Positions 36,419 to 46,021 of a stretch of 64,000 nt of DNA are shown one piece after another; positions within the stretch are counted from its first letter, which is position 1, and the number at the start of each line of letters is the position of its first letter. A program made the translations under genes and the position numbers. The notes below the pieces were generated by a model. It ran no database searches. It was not told the origin of the DNA and worked only from the letters and a program-made list of their open reading frames with translations. Origin of the DNA: a virus; IMG/VR virus record IMGVR_UViG_3300020202_000064, positions 30,000 to 93,999 of that record. The stretch is one strand, 5' to 3'.

Positions 36419-36841
36419 TTAGAGGACAATTTTATGGTTAGTCCAGAACCAAGCGGACGATAACTGTTCAATATCATCATCATATATCTCGATGAACATG
36501 ATGTTGTTTTGTTCACACCATTTTTGTTTATCTAAATCTCGCTTAACCGTTGATAAAAAATTCCATCTGCTACCCCGATGGAAATGAGGGTTATATTTTC
36601 TATGTGTGGCTTCCGGAGAAACTTCTATAGCTATGCGTTTATGAAAATTTAGCAAGTCTATTCGGAGTAAAGAGCCGGGAATTAGGAATTCCTCGCAAAC
36701 GGCAGGATGATTTTTCCAAAACGGATAAAGGAAATCCTTGACCGCTTTTTGAGGCTTACTTACCGCCCTATCCCAATTTATAAGATATTTCGCAATCGGC
36801 CAAGAGACTTCACGAGTTGAATTAAGTTTCTTTAATTTCAC
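36419..36841 (-). CDS. Vsr/DUF559-like endonuclease
   Basis: SLLRIDLLNFHKRIAIEVSPEATHRKYNPHFHRG...FLSTVKRDLDKQKWCEQNNIMFIEIYDDDI is the D ... E-x-S/H pattern of Vsr-like PD-(D/E)XK nucleases. Overlaps the recA-like start by 4 nt. Possibly recombination or mismatch-linked cleavage, or a homing element adopted into the operon. Confidence 0.72.
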   Translation of the reverse strand: MKLKKLNSTREVSWPIAKYLINWDRAVSKPQKAVKDFLYPFWKNHPAVCEEFLIPGSLLRIDLLNFHKRIAIEVSPEATHRKYNPHFHRGSRWNFLSTVKRDLDKQKWCEQNNIMFIEIYDDDIEQLSSAWFWTNHKIVL

Positions 36842-37962
36842 GTGATGGTGTTCTGGACCTTCTTTAAGAAGAAACTAAGTATTTCCTTATTTTCCTCAAG
36901 ATAATCATATAGTTGATTTACACCTTGTACTTTTTCCTTAAGTTCGATTTTGGCGGCTTTAGCTTCTTCAATAATCTCCTTTTCAAAGGTCAGCCAAGAA
37001 CCAGCTTTGGTCGCCCAACCAAGACCGATAATAAAATCGACCACTTCTTTTTCAATCCAGATAGCGCAACCAACCCGTCCCTTCTTAATAGGAATCTTAA
37101 CCTTGGTTCCTGTCGCGTCGGTGGAGCCTTTCTTGATTTCGATAGATGAATATACACCGATAATCTTATTCTTCTGATAATCGGGTTGCTCATCTGGTTT
37201 TTCAAGAATATAATCACTCTTGAAACGGATACCGTATTCGAAGATATAATCAGATTGATGTCCAGCCGACGAGCCGCCGCCGCCAGCGGTTTGGTTAATA
37301 ACCGGATTATATTTATCCAATTGAATAACAACGCTGTATTGGCTCGTCATAAGGAGCATCGCGTCGTAGTAATTGATAGGGAGCGCCAAACGTCGAAACA
37401 TTAACTTCGTCAGTTTTTGAACGCCTGCGACTTGAGTTGTGTTTGTATAACCCTTGGTTGTCAAATCATCCTTGAGAATAAGACCGTCCAAGCTATCAAT
37501 AATAACGCATAGATGTTCTCCCAACTCATGCATTGACTTCAACAATGTCTCGATTGTATCTGCCACCGTCTCAAACACATTACATGGGAAGATGAAGACC
37601 GTACCATACTCCCAATCCTTCGCCTCGGTACAGAACTTGTGCCCACTCCGCATTTGCATTTCGGGAGACAAACGAGCTTCTGCCTTAATATAAATGGTCT
37701 TACTCTTGGGCATTTCCTTCATATAATTAGCAGCGAAAACGAACCCCTGCGAACTTTTACCCAATTCAAAACCCTTACCCGTAAGACGCACTGTGGAACC
37801 GCTACGTACCTTTACAATACTATCAAGAATCAAGCTGCCCGTAGATATAATCCTATTCTTCGGCGCTTCGAATGCATAGTGGTCTGCTTTTGTCGCTTTC
37901 AAAATCTTTTCCAAAACTTCGTTTGACGATTCTTTCTTTTCTTCTTTGTCTGCTTTAGCCAT
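36838..37962 (-). CDS. RecA/UvsX-like recombinase
   Basis: Walker A TGKGFELGKSS (about 61-71), Walker B HLCVIIDSLDGLIL, loop-2-like TAGGGGSSAGH, and a C-terminal Lys/Glu-rich tail. 374 aa. The Walker A has six residues between the first Gly and GKS region shifted compared with RecA (GPESSGKT), as in UvsX-type proteins. Drives strand exchange in phage recombination. Confidence 0.88.
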   Translation of the reverse strand: MAKADKEEKKESSNEVLEKILKATKADHYAFEAPKNRIISTGSLILDSIVKVRSGSTVRLTGKGFELGKSSQGFVFAANYMKEMPKSKTIYIKAEARLSPEMQMRSGHKFCTEAKDWEYGTVFIFPCNVFETVADTIETLLKSMHELGEHLCVIIDSLDGLILKDDLTTKGYTNTTQVAGVQKLTKLMFRRLALPINYYDAMLLMTSQYSVVIQLDKYNPVINQTAGGGGSSAGHQSDYIFEYGIRFKSDYILEKPDEQPDYQKNKIIGVYSSIEIKKGSTDATGTKVKIPIKKGRVGCAIWIEKEVVDFIIGLGWATKAGSWLTFEKEIIEEAKAAKIELKEKVQGVNQLYDYLEENKEILSFFLKKVQNTIT

Positions 37963-37964
37963 AA

Positions 37965-38396
37965 TTATTTAGTTGTTAAAATGTCCCGTAGAGAAAGTTG
38001 CTTCTTTGCGGGAACATAATCCTCCCCCACTTTTTCTTTACCCTCTACAATGTAGTCTTTGGCTTTCCAGTCAAGCTTACTCAGCCACCAAGCTTTTTCG
38101 ATTTCCGACTTACCCTGCCCGACAAACCATAACATACTTTTGATTTTATATGAAATGCGGAAATTGCGCCAGAACGTCGCATCTGGGTAACGCTTACATA
38201 AATTGTAAAACGTTCCCATTTCCAGTGACCAATTAACACCTTCCTCACTAACGAGGAAAGATTTTATAATTGCCAAGCATTCATCCTTGGAGAAAAGACC
38301 TTTGCGGGTGCGTTTGGGCACTACCGAATTGGGGTCTTTACGCGGACGACCACGCTTCTTTTTTACTTCTTGAGGAAAGATTTCGATTTGTTCCAT
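37965..38396 (-). CDS. hypothetical protein with AT-hook-like motif
   Basis: Start MEQIEIFPQEVKKKRGRPRKDP; GRPRK is an AT-hook-like segment. The rest (FSKDECLAIIKSFLVSEEGVNWSLEMGTFYNLCKRYPDATFWRNF) is helical and resembles phage single-strand-loading proteins of unclear type. A longer start at 38435 would overlap the HNH gene further. Confidence 0.6.
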   Translation of the reverse strand: MEQIEIFPQEVKKKRGRPRKDPNSVVPKRTRKGLFSKDECLAIIKSFLVSEEGVNWSLEMGTFYNLCKRYPDATFWRNFRISYKIKSMLWFVGQGKSEIEKAWWLSKLDWKAKDYIVEGKEKVGEDYVPAKKQLSLRDILTTK

Positions 38397-38884
38397 AAGC
38401 CTTTTAAACCCAATTCTAGCATAAACTGTTTCCATTTATTAGCTGGGGTTTCTGACCGACCTAGATTGGCCCAGAAACAACACAATACTATATTATCTAG
38501 AGTATAAGGTTTGTCTCCATCAATTCTATCGGCGCTCACCGCTTTAGGATTTTTTCTAAATCCGTGAACTTTATCCATTTTCATACCGGTCCAATAACAA
38601 ACACCATCTTGCTTCTCCCATAAAGACTCTAAATCTTTAATAAGAGGTGGTTTGGGCCATCCGCGTTTAAAACATGTTTTCTTCATGTTCTTGCGAATAG
38701 TATTAAAAATGTTATTTTTCTGATAGAGTTTAGACAACTCTCTAACTCTATCAATATTTTTATCTCTCCATTTTTTTATTTTTTTATTAGTGCAATCTCT
38801 ACACCACGATGCGTAACCATCCCCTCTTATACCAAAACATGATTGGTGGCGATTGGTTTTACATTTTGGGCATCGCTTTTTCAT
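38363..38884 (-). CDS. HNH endonuclease with N-terminal zinc finger
   Basis: KRCPKCKTNRHQSCFGIRGDGYASWCRDCTNKKIKKW zinc finger, then VCYWTGMKM ... VSADRIDGDKPYTLDNIVLCCFWANLGRS, an HNH variant where D-R-I-D replaces the usual H-H. Lies between ThyX and the recA unit and overlaps both neighbours, in phase with the operon. Confidence 0.8.
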   Translation of the reverse strand: MKKRCPKCKTNRHQSCFGIRGDGYASWCRDCTNKKIKKWRDKNIDRVRELSKLYQKNNIFNTIRKNMKKTCFKRGWPKPPLIKDLESLWEKQDGVCYWTGMKMDKVHGFRKNPKAVSADRIDGDKPYTLDNIVLCCFWANLGRSETPANKWKQFMLELGLKGLWNKSKSFLKK

Positions 38885-39876
38885 TTACGCACAACCCGTG
38901 GTTCTTTAAGATTCTGGTCTGCAAAAAGATACCTATATTGACGCCATCCGTAGAAATTTCCAATTTGTTCTTCACTATCTAAACATTGTGCTACATGTTC
39001 TGTTGGCGAAAGGTGACGTGGAACGCTGCCGAAAAGCCGGTCGCAAAGCTTGATATCAGCTTCGTAATCGTCTTTACCTTCAAAATTAAGATATGAAACA
39101 CGAGCGCATCGCGCAATAGCAATTTTGGCTTTTGAAATTTCGATTTGTTGGGGAGATGGCGCCCATCCACCATTCTGGGAAACTAATGATGTAACTAATC
39201 GATTAAATTCAATCTTATCCCCAAATGGTATATGCCATTCACCCGGTTGGAGTTTCTTAGGTTCGGATGTATTATACAATTCCAACATCTTATACGCAAG
39301 TGCTTGAAATTCGGGCTGGGCGTCAGGATGTGCACGGAGAGCGAAGAAGTTTTCGAATTCAGTTCCAGATAGGATAATACGAATATTGAACCACGGCTCC
39401 AAAATACGATTGGCAATTTGTTTATGAAGACCAAGCGCCATCAAGCCTTTAACTTTTTCAATAGCATCATCTCTAGCTTGCAGCCATTTAATTTGCGCCA
39501 ACTGCAAATCAGTCAGACCAAAATAATAACCTTCACCTTGCCGACGAGTCATCAACCCTTTTGGATAATACTTACTATCGGTTTCTAAAACATAATCAGA
39601 AACAAATACTTCTTTGTGGATAGTATTATCTAATTCCTCTTTAGCCTGCATTCCAGACTGATTCTTTCCCCACCAAACAGGCATGGCCGGATTATCAAGA
39701 ACCGATTGAATAATCTTCTCAACGGGAATTGCGCGCGAGGACGCCGCGTTCTTTGAAAAGACGCGATGCGTCATTAGCTCGCTATGAATAAAGCGAGGAT
39801 ATTCAAGGATAAACGTAGTAAGACGCTTCCCCTTTGGATTGATGCTATCTGCAATAATTTCGGCTTTAATACTCAT
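38881..39876 (-). CDS. thyX: flavin-dependent thymidylate synthase
   Basis: ELMTHRVFSKNAASSRAIP (about 33-51) is the ThyX RHR-SxN type motif and FALRAHPDAQPEFQALAYKML the second conserved block (RxxxxAQxE). Converts dUMP to dTMP with FADH2 and methylene-THF. 331 aa is somewhat long, with an insertion near residues 65-105. Coupled to the sugar-dehydratase gene (4-nt overlap). Confidence 0.92.
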   Translation of the reverse strand: MSIKAEIIADSINPKGKRLTTFILEYPRFIHSELMTHRVFSKNAASSRAIPVEKIIQSVLDNPAMPVWWGKNQSGMQAKEELDNTIHKEVFVSDYVLETDSKYYPKGLMTRRQGEGYYFGLTDLQLAQIKWLQARDDAIEKVKGLMALGLHKQIANRILEPWFNIRIILSGTEFENFFALRAHPDAQPEFQALAYKMLELYNTSEPKKLQPGEWHIPFGDKIEFNRLVTSLVSQNGGWAPSPQQIEISKAKIAIARCARVSYLNFEGKDDYEADIKLCDRLFGSVPRHLSPTEHVAQCLDSEEQIGNFYGWRQYRYLFADQNLKEPRVVRK

Positions 39877-40886
39877 GGATATAATTCAAATACTGGTTTT
39901 CTTACTGGATGCAAGCCATCTTCTAATCTCATATCCCATTCACACATCAAATGAATGTGGTCCTTGAACGGCATACGATTTGGGCGCCACCCAAGTTCCC
40001 TCTGCGCCAGTGAACTATCACCAACCAACTTTACAACTTCATTTGGACGAAAACGGGATTTGTCAATCTTCACATAGTCTTGCCAGCGGAGATTGAAATA
40101 TCCAAAAGCCAAGTCAAGGAATTCTTCGCCGCTATGGCAAGTTCCCGTGCAAATCACATAATCCTTTGGAGTTTCGCGCTGCAACATTTTCCACATCATT
40201 TCGCAGCCGAAATCAGACCAGTGTTCGTCACGGAAGAAATCGAGATTTCCAAGGGTTAGCTCCTTTAATTTACCAAGGTGGATTTGCGCCGCCGCATTGG
40301 TCACACGCCGAATGAAGAAGTCCTTTCCGCGATATTGGTTCGAATGATTAAAAAGAACGCCGTAACAAGCAAACAACCCCATCTGTCGATAAAACTTCAC
40401 CCATCGTGTTCCCATCTCCTTGCCGATGGAATAGGGTGAGCGGCAATCGTATTCAGATTCCTCATTATATGGACCGGGATTTGCCCCTCCAAATAGTTCA
40501 CTGGTTGCGGCGAAATATACTTTAGATTTTGGACAAATGTTTCTTACATTCTCCAATACATAGAAGACCGACATGCCATTTGTAATGGCGGTTGATTCCT
40601 GAGAGGTGAAGGAAAACCCAACGTGGCTCTGCGCGGCCAGCAAATAGATTTCATCTGCATCAGGATGCTTGGTTAGCAGCGTCTTGACCGACTGCATATC
40701 GGTCACATCACATAATTCAAAAGATAGGTTGGGGTTGTGGTTAAACAACGAATGGACCTCATCTCTCAGATTGATTGTATTGCGACGATACGTCCCAACA
40801 ATATTATAATCCTTAGCGAGAAGGAAATGCGAAAGACTCTTCGCATCCATTCCATTAATACCAAAAATAATTGCTTTTTTTCTCAT
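39873..40886 (-). CDS. GDP-mannose 4,6-dehydratase-like SDR
   Basis: Start MRKKAIIFGINGMDAKSLSHFLL with the Rossmann GxxGxxG, VTDMQSVKTLL, and catalytic Y-x3-K in RSPYSIGKEMG. SHVGFSFTSQE and LGNLDFFRDEHWS match GMD-type enzymes. Makes a deoxy-keto sugar nucleotide, feeding the glycosylation island further along the same strand. Confidence 0.88.
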   Translation of the reverse strand: MRKKAIIFGINGMDAKSLSHFLLAKDYNIVGTYRRNTINLRDEVHSLFNHNPNLSFELCDVTDMQSVKTLLTKHPDADEIYLLAAQSHVGFSFTSQESTAITNGMSVFYVLENVRNICPKSKVYFAATSELFGGANPGPYNEESEYDCRSPYSIGKEMGTRWVKFYRQMGLFACYGVLFNHSNQYRGKDFFIRRVTNAAAQIHLGKLKELTLGNLDFFRDEHWSDFGCEMMWKMLQRETPKDYVICTGTCHSGEEFLDLAFGYFNLRWQDYVKIDKSRFRPNEVVKLVGDSSLAQRELGWRPNRMPFKDHIHLMCEWDMRLEDGLHPVRKPVFELYP

Positions 40887-40941
40887 GCTATAAAACGATA
40901 AATGATATACCCAATCCATTTGAAAGGACTGGGAATATGAT

Positions 40942-41943
40942 TTATAGCATCACGAGAAGCTGTGTACCACCAACCAACTTACGATTAGTAGAAGTAGACT
41001 GAACGAATACTCTGAACTTACCGTGCGTCGCAGGATTTACTTTTACTTCGTGACTTGGCAAACCAAGCAACTGGCGAGCCTCAAGCCCTGCATAAATCTT
41101 GCCGCTAATCTTATCCTGTACGGCAACCTGCTTACCAGATTGGATTGTTTCTGGTTTCATCAGTTCATAATAGGCCGCGCCTTGGCGGAATGGAAGCTTC
41201 CATGATTCGACAAAGGGCTTTATGACCGCTTCTTTATGAACGTTCAAAATCTTGTAATCCACGCCATCTTTAAGCTCTACAAGATTCTGCTTAATCTGAG
41301 TTGCGCTTAGTTTTGTTGCATCCAAAGTAAAGAGCGATTTTGTACCACGGACACCAGTTGCGCGTGCGGCCATATAACTATTCGTTACATCGCGCATGAC
41401 ATTACCAACTTCCTGAATACCCTTACTATCGGTACTCCACTGTTTGATATTTTCCGCTGGGAATCCAAACTTCTTCGCCTCTGAAACACCAAGCGCATCC
41501 GGAACGAAGACTCCCAATGTCCAATTATCTGGAAGAGATTTAATCTTTCTTGCCAATTCAGACGCCGTTTTTGTACTCTGATTTTCTTGTCCATCGGTGA
41601 GGACGAAAATCAAAAATGCATGGTCGCCATATAGGGTTGCGGTCTTTTCCAAATCCTCAATCGATTTAAATGTAGCGTCGATAAGTGGCGTTCCACCATC
41701 TGGACGATAATCACTCGCGATACTTGGAAGCCGAAGAACATCCAAATCGTATGCAATACATTCTGTCTTAAATTGACTAAACGTATAAACGGATACACGA
41801 GTTTCCTGATTTGTTTCCTTTGAACGTTGCGCCAAATTTTGTATCTGGGCATCAAACACCTTGATTACCTCATCGGTTAGGTGTTGCATCGAACCGCTGG
41901 CGTCTAGCACCACGGCGATATGGTTAATGTAACTTTGCTTCAT
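40942..41943 (-). CDS. vWA-domain protein
   Basis: N-terminal vWA with MIDAS HIAVVLDASGSMQHL and a later VLTDGQEN; C-terminal part after residue about 200 is beta-rich (SLFTLDATKLSATQIKQNLVELKDGVDYKIL). Similar proteins in large phages are often tellurium-resistance or virion-linked; role unknown here. Distinct from the Ro60-like vWA gene at 25110. Confidence 0.8.
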   Translation of the reverse strand: MKQSYINHIAVVLDASGSMQHLTDEVIKVFDAQIQNLAQRSKETNQETRVSVYTFSQFKTECIAYDLDVLRLPSIASDYRPDGGTPLIDATFKSIEDLEKTATLYGDHAFLIFVLTDGQENQSTKTASELARKIKSLPDNWTLGVFVPDALGVSEAKKFGFPAENIKQWSTDSKGIQEVGNVMRDVTNSYMAARATGVRGTKSLFTLDATKLSATQIKQNLVELKDGVDYKILNVHKEAVIKPFVESWKLPFRQGAAYYELMKPETIQSGKQVAVQDKISGKIYAGLEARQLLGLPSHEVKVNPATHGKFRVFVQSTSTNRKLVGGTQLLVML

Positions 41944-41946
41944 ACT

Positions 41947-42960
41947 TTAATTTTTTCCTACTTTAACATAGTCCACACTTTTTAAGCCGTTAAGGTCTGA
42001 TGACCCGGCATAAGAGCATGCACTTTGCAAACTTTGTTCTATTTCAAGCAGCTTTTGCTTGTACATAAGATTATTACACGGAATTTGTGCTTCGAATCCT
42101 TCAATATTCCTAACTTCTTGACCAGCAAGGAGTTTATTTTTTTGTGACGCCGAACCGAAAAATGATTTATATTTGCGCTTTTCGTCTTCGTGGGTGAATT
42201 CCGCTGGACTGTCAATACATGCCGCAAAAATGCTTCCAGCCATTACCATTGTAGCACCGGCACGAATAGCCTTTGCGATGTCTCCGTTATTCCTAATGCC
42301 GCCATCTGCAATAATTGGAATCGGGGTAGTGGTTGGATATATTTCATTTTGTAAATATATTACAGAAGAAAAACAACCCCGAATGCAAGAAAACATTGGA
42401 ACGTGAAAGCCCGTTTGTGTTTTGGTGGAGCATACCCCGCCGCCAGCTATTCCAACTTTGGCTGCATCAGCGCCCCAAACCGCTAAATCGTTAACCGCTT
42501 GGGGGGTTGCCACGTTTCCAGCAATTATTCGAGGCTTCCTATCGTCAAAGTGTGACCGGATGTGTCGAATGGTATCTTTAACCTGTTGGGAATGACCATG
42601 CGCGACATCAATAGTAACGAAATCAACTCGATGATTTGTATTGTGGAATAACCATTCAATAAAATCCCAATCTGTAGATTTTACACCAACACTTATGCTA
42701 ATAGTGTTCCAGTTTTCCTCATTGGCGCGTTTTACAAACTCCTTATTATCACCAAATCTATGCATGATGTAGAAATATCCATTTTCAGACATCCATTTGG
42801 CGATGTTTGTGGATATTACCGACACCATGTTTGCCGGGACAACCGGTAGCTTCCACTTCTTACCCAAAAACCATACCCCAACATCAACATTGGAGCGGCT
42901 TTCTACTTCCGTATATCTTGGAACTAGATAAACCTCTTGATAACTTAGTGACTCTTCCAT
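41947..42960 (-). CDS. guaC: GMP reductase / IMP dehydrogenase family enzyme
   Basis: Barrel motifs VVPANMVSVI, FVTIDVAHGHS, IIAGNVATPQAV, GADAAKVGIAGGGVCSTKTQTGF with the catalytic Cys, IIADGGIRNNGDIAKAI and GATMVMAGSIFA. The CST-K-TQTG loop and 337-aa length without CBS domains fit GMP reductase better than IMPDH. Acts in purine balance beside ThyX and RNR. A TTGACA..TAATAT pair lies upstream. Confidence 0.85.
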   Translation of the reverse strand: MEESLSYQEVYLVPRYTEVESRSNVDVGVWFLGKKWKLPVVPANMVSVISTNIAKWMSENGYFYIMHRFGDNKEFVKRANEENWNTISISVGVKSTDWDFIEWLFHNTNHRVDFVTIDVAHGHSQQVKDTIRHIRSHFDDRKPRIIAGNVATPQAVNDLAVWGADAAKVGIAGGGVCSTKTQTGFHVPMFSCIRGCFSSVIYLQNEIYPTTTPIPIIADGGIRNNGDIAKAIRAGATMVMAGSIFAACIDSPAEFTHEDEKRKYKSFFGSASQKNKLLAGQEVRNIEGFEAQIPCNNLMYKQKLLEIEQSLQSACSYAGSSDLNGLKSVDYVKVGKN

Positions 42961-42966
42961 TTCGCC

Positions 42967-42997
42967 ATATTAGGGCGACTTATGGAAAATCTGTCAA
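42967..42997 (-). promoter_or_regulatory. sigma70-like promoter before guaC
   Basis: TTGACA and TAATAT on the minus strand, 19-bp spacing, 7 nt before the guaC start. Confidence 0.45.
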
Positions 42998-43001
42998 GGG
43001 A

Positions 43002-43319
43002 TTACTTAGCTTTGCTTGAAAAATACACGTAAAGCCCTATGCCCGCCCACGTAACCAAGTGCGGCAAAAGGAGTTTAAAAACATCCCATTCCTTACCCTT
43101 ACGCTCGGTATCCTTGCTCTCTAATACCTTAAGACGACTTTCTAAGTCTTGAGTTTTTAGCGCCGCCGCCTGATGCGCTGCACTCCACTCAGCAAGATTT
43201 TGAGCCAATCTACTAAATTGGTTCTCAAACGCCGCGAAGCGCTCTTTCAGTGCGGTCAACTGAACTAAAATACTTATGTTATCGTCTTTTTGCATAGGAT
43301 GATTAGAATCCGAATTCAT
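43002..43319 (-). CDS. coiled-coil protein with C-terminal membrane anchor, 105 aa
   Basis: Heptad-rich region (LVQLTALKERFAAFENQFSRLAQNLAEWSAAHQAAALKTQDLESRLKVLES) then one transmembrane helix (LLPHVTWAGIGLYVYF). Topology fits small phage membrane proteins of unknown role. GTGTAA motif 23 nt upstream of the ATG. Confidence 0.65.
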   Translation of the reverse strand: MNSDSNHPMQKDDNISILVQLTALKERFAAFENQFSRLAQNLAEWSAAHQAAALKTQDLESRLKVLESKDTERKGKEWDVFKLLLPHLVTWAGIGLYVYFSSKAK

Positions 43320-43342
43320 GTGGTAAAAATAGGTATCTATAT

Positions 43343-43348
43343 TTACAC
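43343..43348 (-). promoter_or_regulatory. GTGTAA motif before 43002-43319
   Basis: TTTAGAGTGTAAATATAG, 23 nt from the start codon. Confidence 0.5.
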
Positions 43349-43368
43349 TCTAAAATGAGTAGATTATA

Positions 43369-45012
43369 TCACGATTCGCAACTTGTACAGGTAAGTATCT
43401 TACGCGATAGATTTTGTGCTGGATTTGCACCGCGTTGGTAGTAAAATGTCTTTATACCAAGCCTCCAACCCTCAATTAGTAAATCGCTAACGTCTTTTGG
43501 TTTTACATCAAATGCCACCATCAAATTGAGACTTTGAGACTGGTCAATAAACTTCTGACGTGTAGCGGCTTGTATTACAATTTCCTTCTGGCTTATTTCA
43601 CCGAAAGTTTTAAATACATCCTTTTCATGCGGAGAAAGAAATGTTAGATGTTGTACACTACCACCATGCAAGAGAATTGAAGCCCAAGTTTCATCATCGT
43701 TTTTGTTGTGTTTTGACAGCAACTCGATAAGATATGGATTTTTGTATGTGAAATTACCCTTTTCGAGCTTCTTAACAAAATAGTTACTATCCAAAGGTTC
43801 GATACTTTGAGAAACTTGACCTAATATGAAGGAAGAGGAAGTTGTCGGAGCGACAGCCATAGTTGTCACATTTCGCCGTCCCGTTCCCTTCAACAACTCT
43901 GGTTCACCGAAAATCGATGCTAATTGAGTAGTTGCTAGGTCACAACGTTCACGAATTGCCTTAAATATACGAGTATTGAGTAGCTTTGCCTCCAAACTTT
44001 CAAACGAAATCATCTTCGATTGTAGCAGAGAATGCCAGCCTAAGACACCCAAACCGACTGCACGCTGCGTTTTAGCAAAATTATGCGCCGATTCCATGTA
44101 CTTCATATTGGCTGTCTTATCAACAAATTCCTGATTTACGGCATCAAGAAAATAAATAAGAGTCTCCACCGCATCCGTCTTCTCAATTTCTTCCCAATGT
44201 AAGAGGTTAACCGAAGAAAGTACACATACGAATGATTCCGTCTCGGAAGTGGCCAACGCAATTTCGCTGCATAAGTTTGAAGCCCGAATCTTACGTCCAG
44301 TATCCTTATAAACTTGTGGCGCGTTATTATTAATGGTATCGGTAAAAAAGAGATACGGATAGCCGCTAGCAAACCGCTTCTTGATAATTTCACCCCAAAT
44401 TTTACGCTTTGCGCTATCGCCGCTGACCATATCCTGCATCCATGCGTCGGTTATTGTAACACCAATATTAATATCCTGAATAGGAAAACCGTCCGATTTA
44501 ATACGGAGAAATTCCAAGATATCAGGATGGTCCACTGGAAAGTAGGCCGCAAATGCCCCGCGACGGGCTGAAGACTGACTAACAACCTTGGCGCAGGAAT
44601 CGAATAACTCCATGAAATGAACAGGACCACTCGATTCACCACCCACGCTAATGGGACTGCCACGGGGCCGCAAATCGCCAAAATAAGCTGATGTGCCGCC
44701 ACCACGCTTTGTCATAATACCAATTTCGGAAACCTTATCGAAGATGGATTCAATATTATCTCCAACATAACTTCCATAACATGACACGGGCAAACCGCGC
44801 GACGTGCCGAAATTAATCCAAATGGGGGTCGCCAAGCTATAGAAGCCACGAGTTAAGTAATCCTCAAACTTCGCGGCAAAGCCGGGAATGTTGAGAATCC
44901 TTTCTGCGTTTTGGGCAATTTCAGTCATTCGAGCCTCGGGTGTGACGCCGGGGCGCAAATAATCGCGTTTCAAAAACAATCTAGAATCTTCGTTAAGCCA
45001 GTAATTTTTCAT
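43369..45012 (-). CDS. nrdA: ribonucleotide reductase large subunit, class I
   Basis: GLPVSCYGSYV (first active-site Cys), ASNLCSEIAL (N-x-C-x-E), FVCVLSSVNL (second redox Cys), and the C-terminal CTSCES CxxC that relays electrons. 547 aa; the ATP-cone is absent, so overall activity control may be lost. The ATG overlaps the nrdB stop (TAATG). Confidence 0.93.
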   Translation of the reverse strand: MKNYWLNEDSRLFLKRDYLRPGVTPEARMTEIAQNAERILNIPGFAAKFEDYLTRGFYSLATPIWINFGTSRGLPVSCYGSYVGDNIESIFDKVSEIGIMTKRGGGTSAYFGDLRPRGSPISVGGESSGPVHFMELFDSCAKVVSQSSARRGAFAAYFPVDHPDILEFLRIKSDGFPIQDINIGVTITDAWMQDMVSGDSAKRKIWGEIIKKRFASGYPYLFFTDTINNNAPQVYKDTGRKIRASNLCSEIALATSETESFVCVLSSVNLLHWEEIEKTDAVETLIYFLDAVNQEFVDKTANMKYMESAHNFAKTQRAVGLGVLGWHSLLQSKMISFESLEAKLLNTRIFKAIRERCDLATTQLASIFGEPELLKGTGRRNVTTMAVAPTTSSSFILGQVSQSIEPLDSNYFVKKLEKGNFTYKNPYLIELLSKHNKNDDETWASILLHGGSVQHLTFLSPHEKDVFKTFGEISQKEIVIQAATRQKFIDQSQSLNLMVAFDVKPKDVSDLLIEGWRLGIKTFYYQRGANPAQNLSRKILTCTSCES

Positions 45013-45980
45013 TAAAATAGAGAATTTTCGTCAAAGGAATGAGACTTTTTGCTATAGTTTGTACTACGTGAATGAAAGAAATCAACATGGGAATTCCCAA
45101 GAATCTCTTCATCGAACCACCGGGTCTTAGCAATCATTTCCTTATCGACTTCAAAAATCTTTGTAAACCCAATGTGTACAAGAGATTCGTTAATCCTATT
45201 TTTAACAAATTCTTTCAAAAGTGGGGCGTTCAGTCTCTCGTCGTTGATACCATTAACCATCCAATCAATAATCTTGGATTCAGCCTTAAACGCCTCTGTC
45301 GCCTCCTGTAGAATTTTCTGTGTCAATTCTTCATCGAATAGTTCAGGGTGTTCTTCCCGAATGACATTTACCAATTTCATGCCAACAAGTGCATGAAGCT
45401 GTTCTTCGCGAGCCGTATAAGCGACCTGCTGATTGGTATCTTTTAGGAGTCTCTTTCGGCCAAACCAGTTAACAATGTAGAACTGGCTAAAAAGTGAAAC
45501 ATTTTCAACGAAAAGTGTAAACAGAATAAGTGCGTAAACATACTGTTTCTTGCTATCTTTATAATACTTATGGGTGTATTTCTTAAGATACTTAACCCGA
45601 CCTGATATCCAGTCGAGTTTAAGATTCTTTTCGAATTGGTCTTCCAGACCTAAGACATCAAGAAGCCTTTCATAAGCATTGTTATGAATGACTTCAATAT
45701 GAGCTAGGCAATAACCTAAGTCGGCCAACGACGGATGGGGTAAATTCTCTCCCAGCTTCGCCCAGAAAGTCTTAACTGCAATCTCAATCTGACCAATAGC
45801 GGAAAGTGTACGGACGATAATTTCACGTTCTTCCTCTGTCAAATGGACTTTAAAATCCTGTATGTCAGAAGAAAAACTGAATTCTTTATCTGTCCAGAAC
45901 CCCGCATGGGCAGCTTCAATGAATTCCTTTGACCAAGGATAATTATCAGGCTTACGTGCTATCTGTTCGTCAAAAATCAT
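45012..45980 (-). CDS. nrdB: ribonucleotide reductase small subunit, class I
   Basis: EREIIVRTLSAIGQIE, LAHIEVIHNNAYERLL (E-x2-H), LFVENVSLFSQFYIV, and AYTAREEQLHALVG (E-x2-H) give the diiron ligands; 322 aa is normal. Forms the radical-bearing partner of NrdA. A GTGTAA motif is 35 nt upstream of the ATG. Confidence 0.93.
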   Translation of the reverse strand: MIFDEQIARKPDNYPWSKEFIEAAHAGFWTDKEFSFSSDIQDFKVHLTEEEREIIVRTLSAIGQIEIAVKTFWAKLGENLPHPSLADLGYCLAHIEVIHNNAYERLLDVLGLEDQFEKNLKLDWISGRVKYLKKYTHKYYKDSKKQYVYALILFTLFVENVSLFSQFYIVNWFGRKRLLKDTNQQVAYTAREEQLHALVGMKLVNVIREEHPELFDEELTQKILQEATEAFKAESKIIDWMVNGINDERLNAPLLKEFVKNRINESLVHIGFTKIFEVDKEMIAKTRWFDEEILGNSHVDFFHSRSTNYSKKSHSFDENSLF

Positions 45981-46015
45981 AAATAGAGTACGCAGTAGCG
46001 TATGGTTTTATAAGA

Positions 46016-46021
46016 TTACAC
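46016..46021 (-). promoter_or_regulatory. GTGTAA motif before nrdB
   Basis: TGGTGTAATCTTATAA, 35 nt from the nrdB start; in the gap that separates the island from the RNR genes. Confidence 0.5.

Noticed and set aside
41947-42960. IMP dehydrogenase
   Set aside because: No CBS domains and the active-site loop fits GMP reductase better, though IMPDH-like activity cannot be fully excluded.
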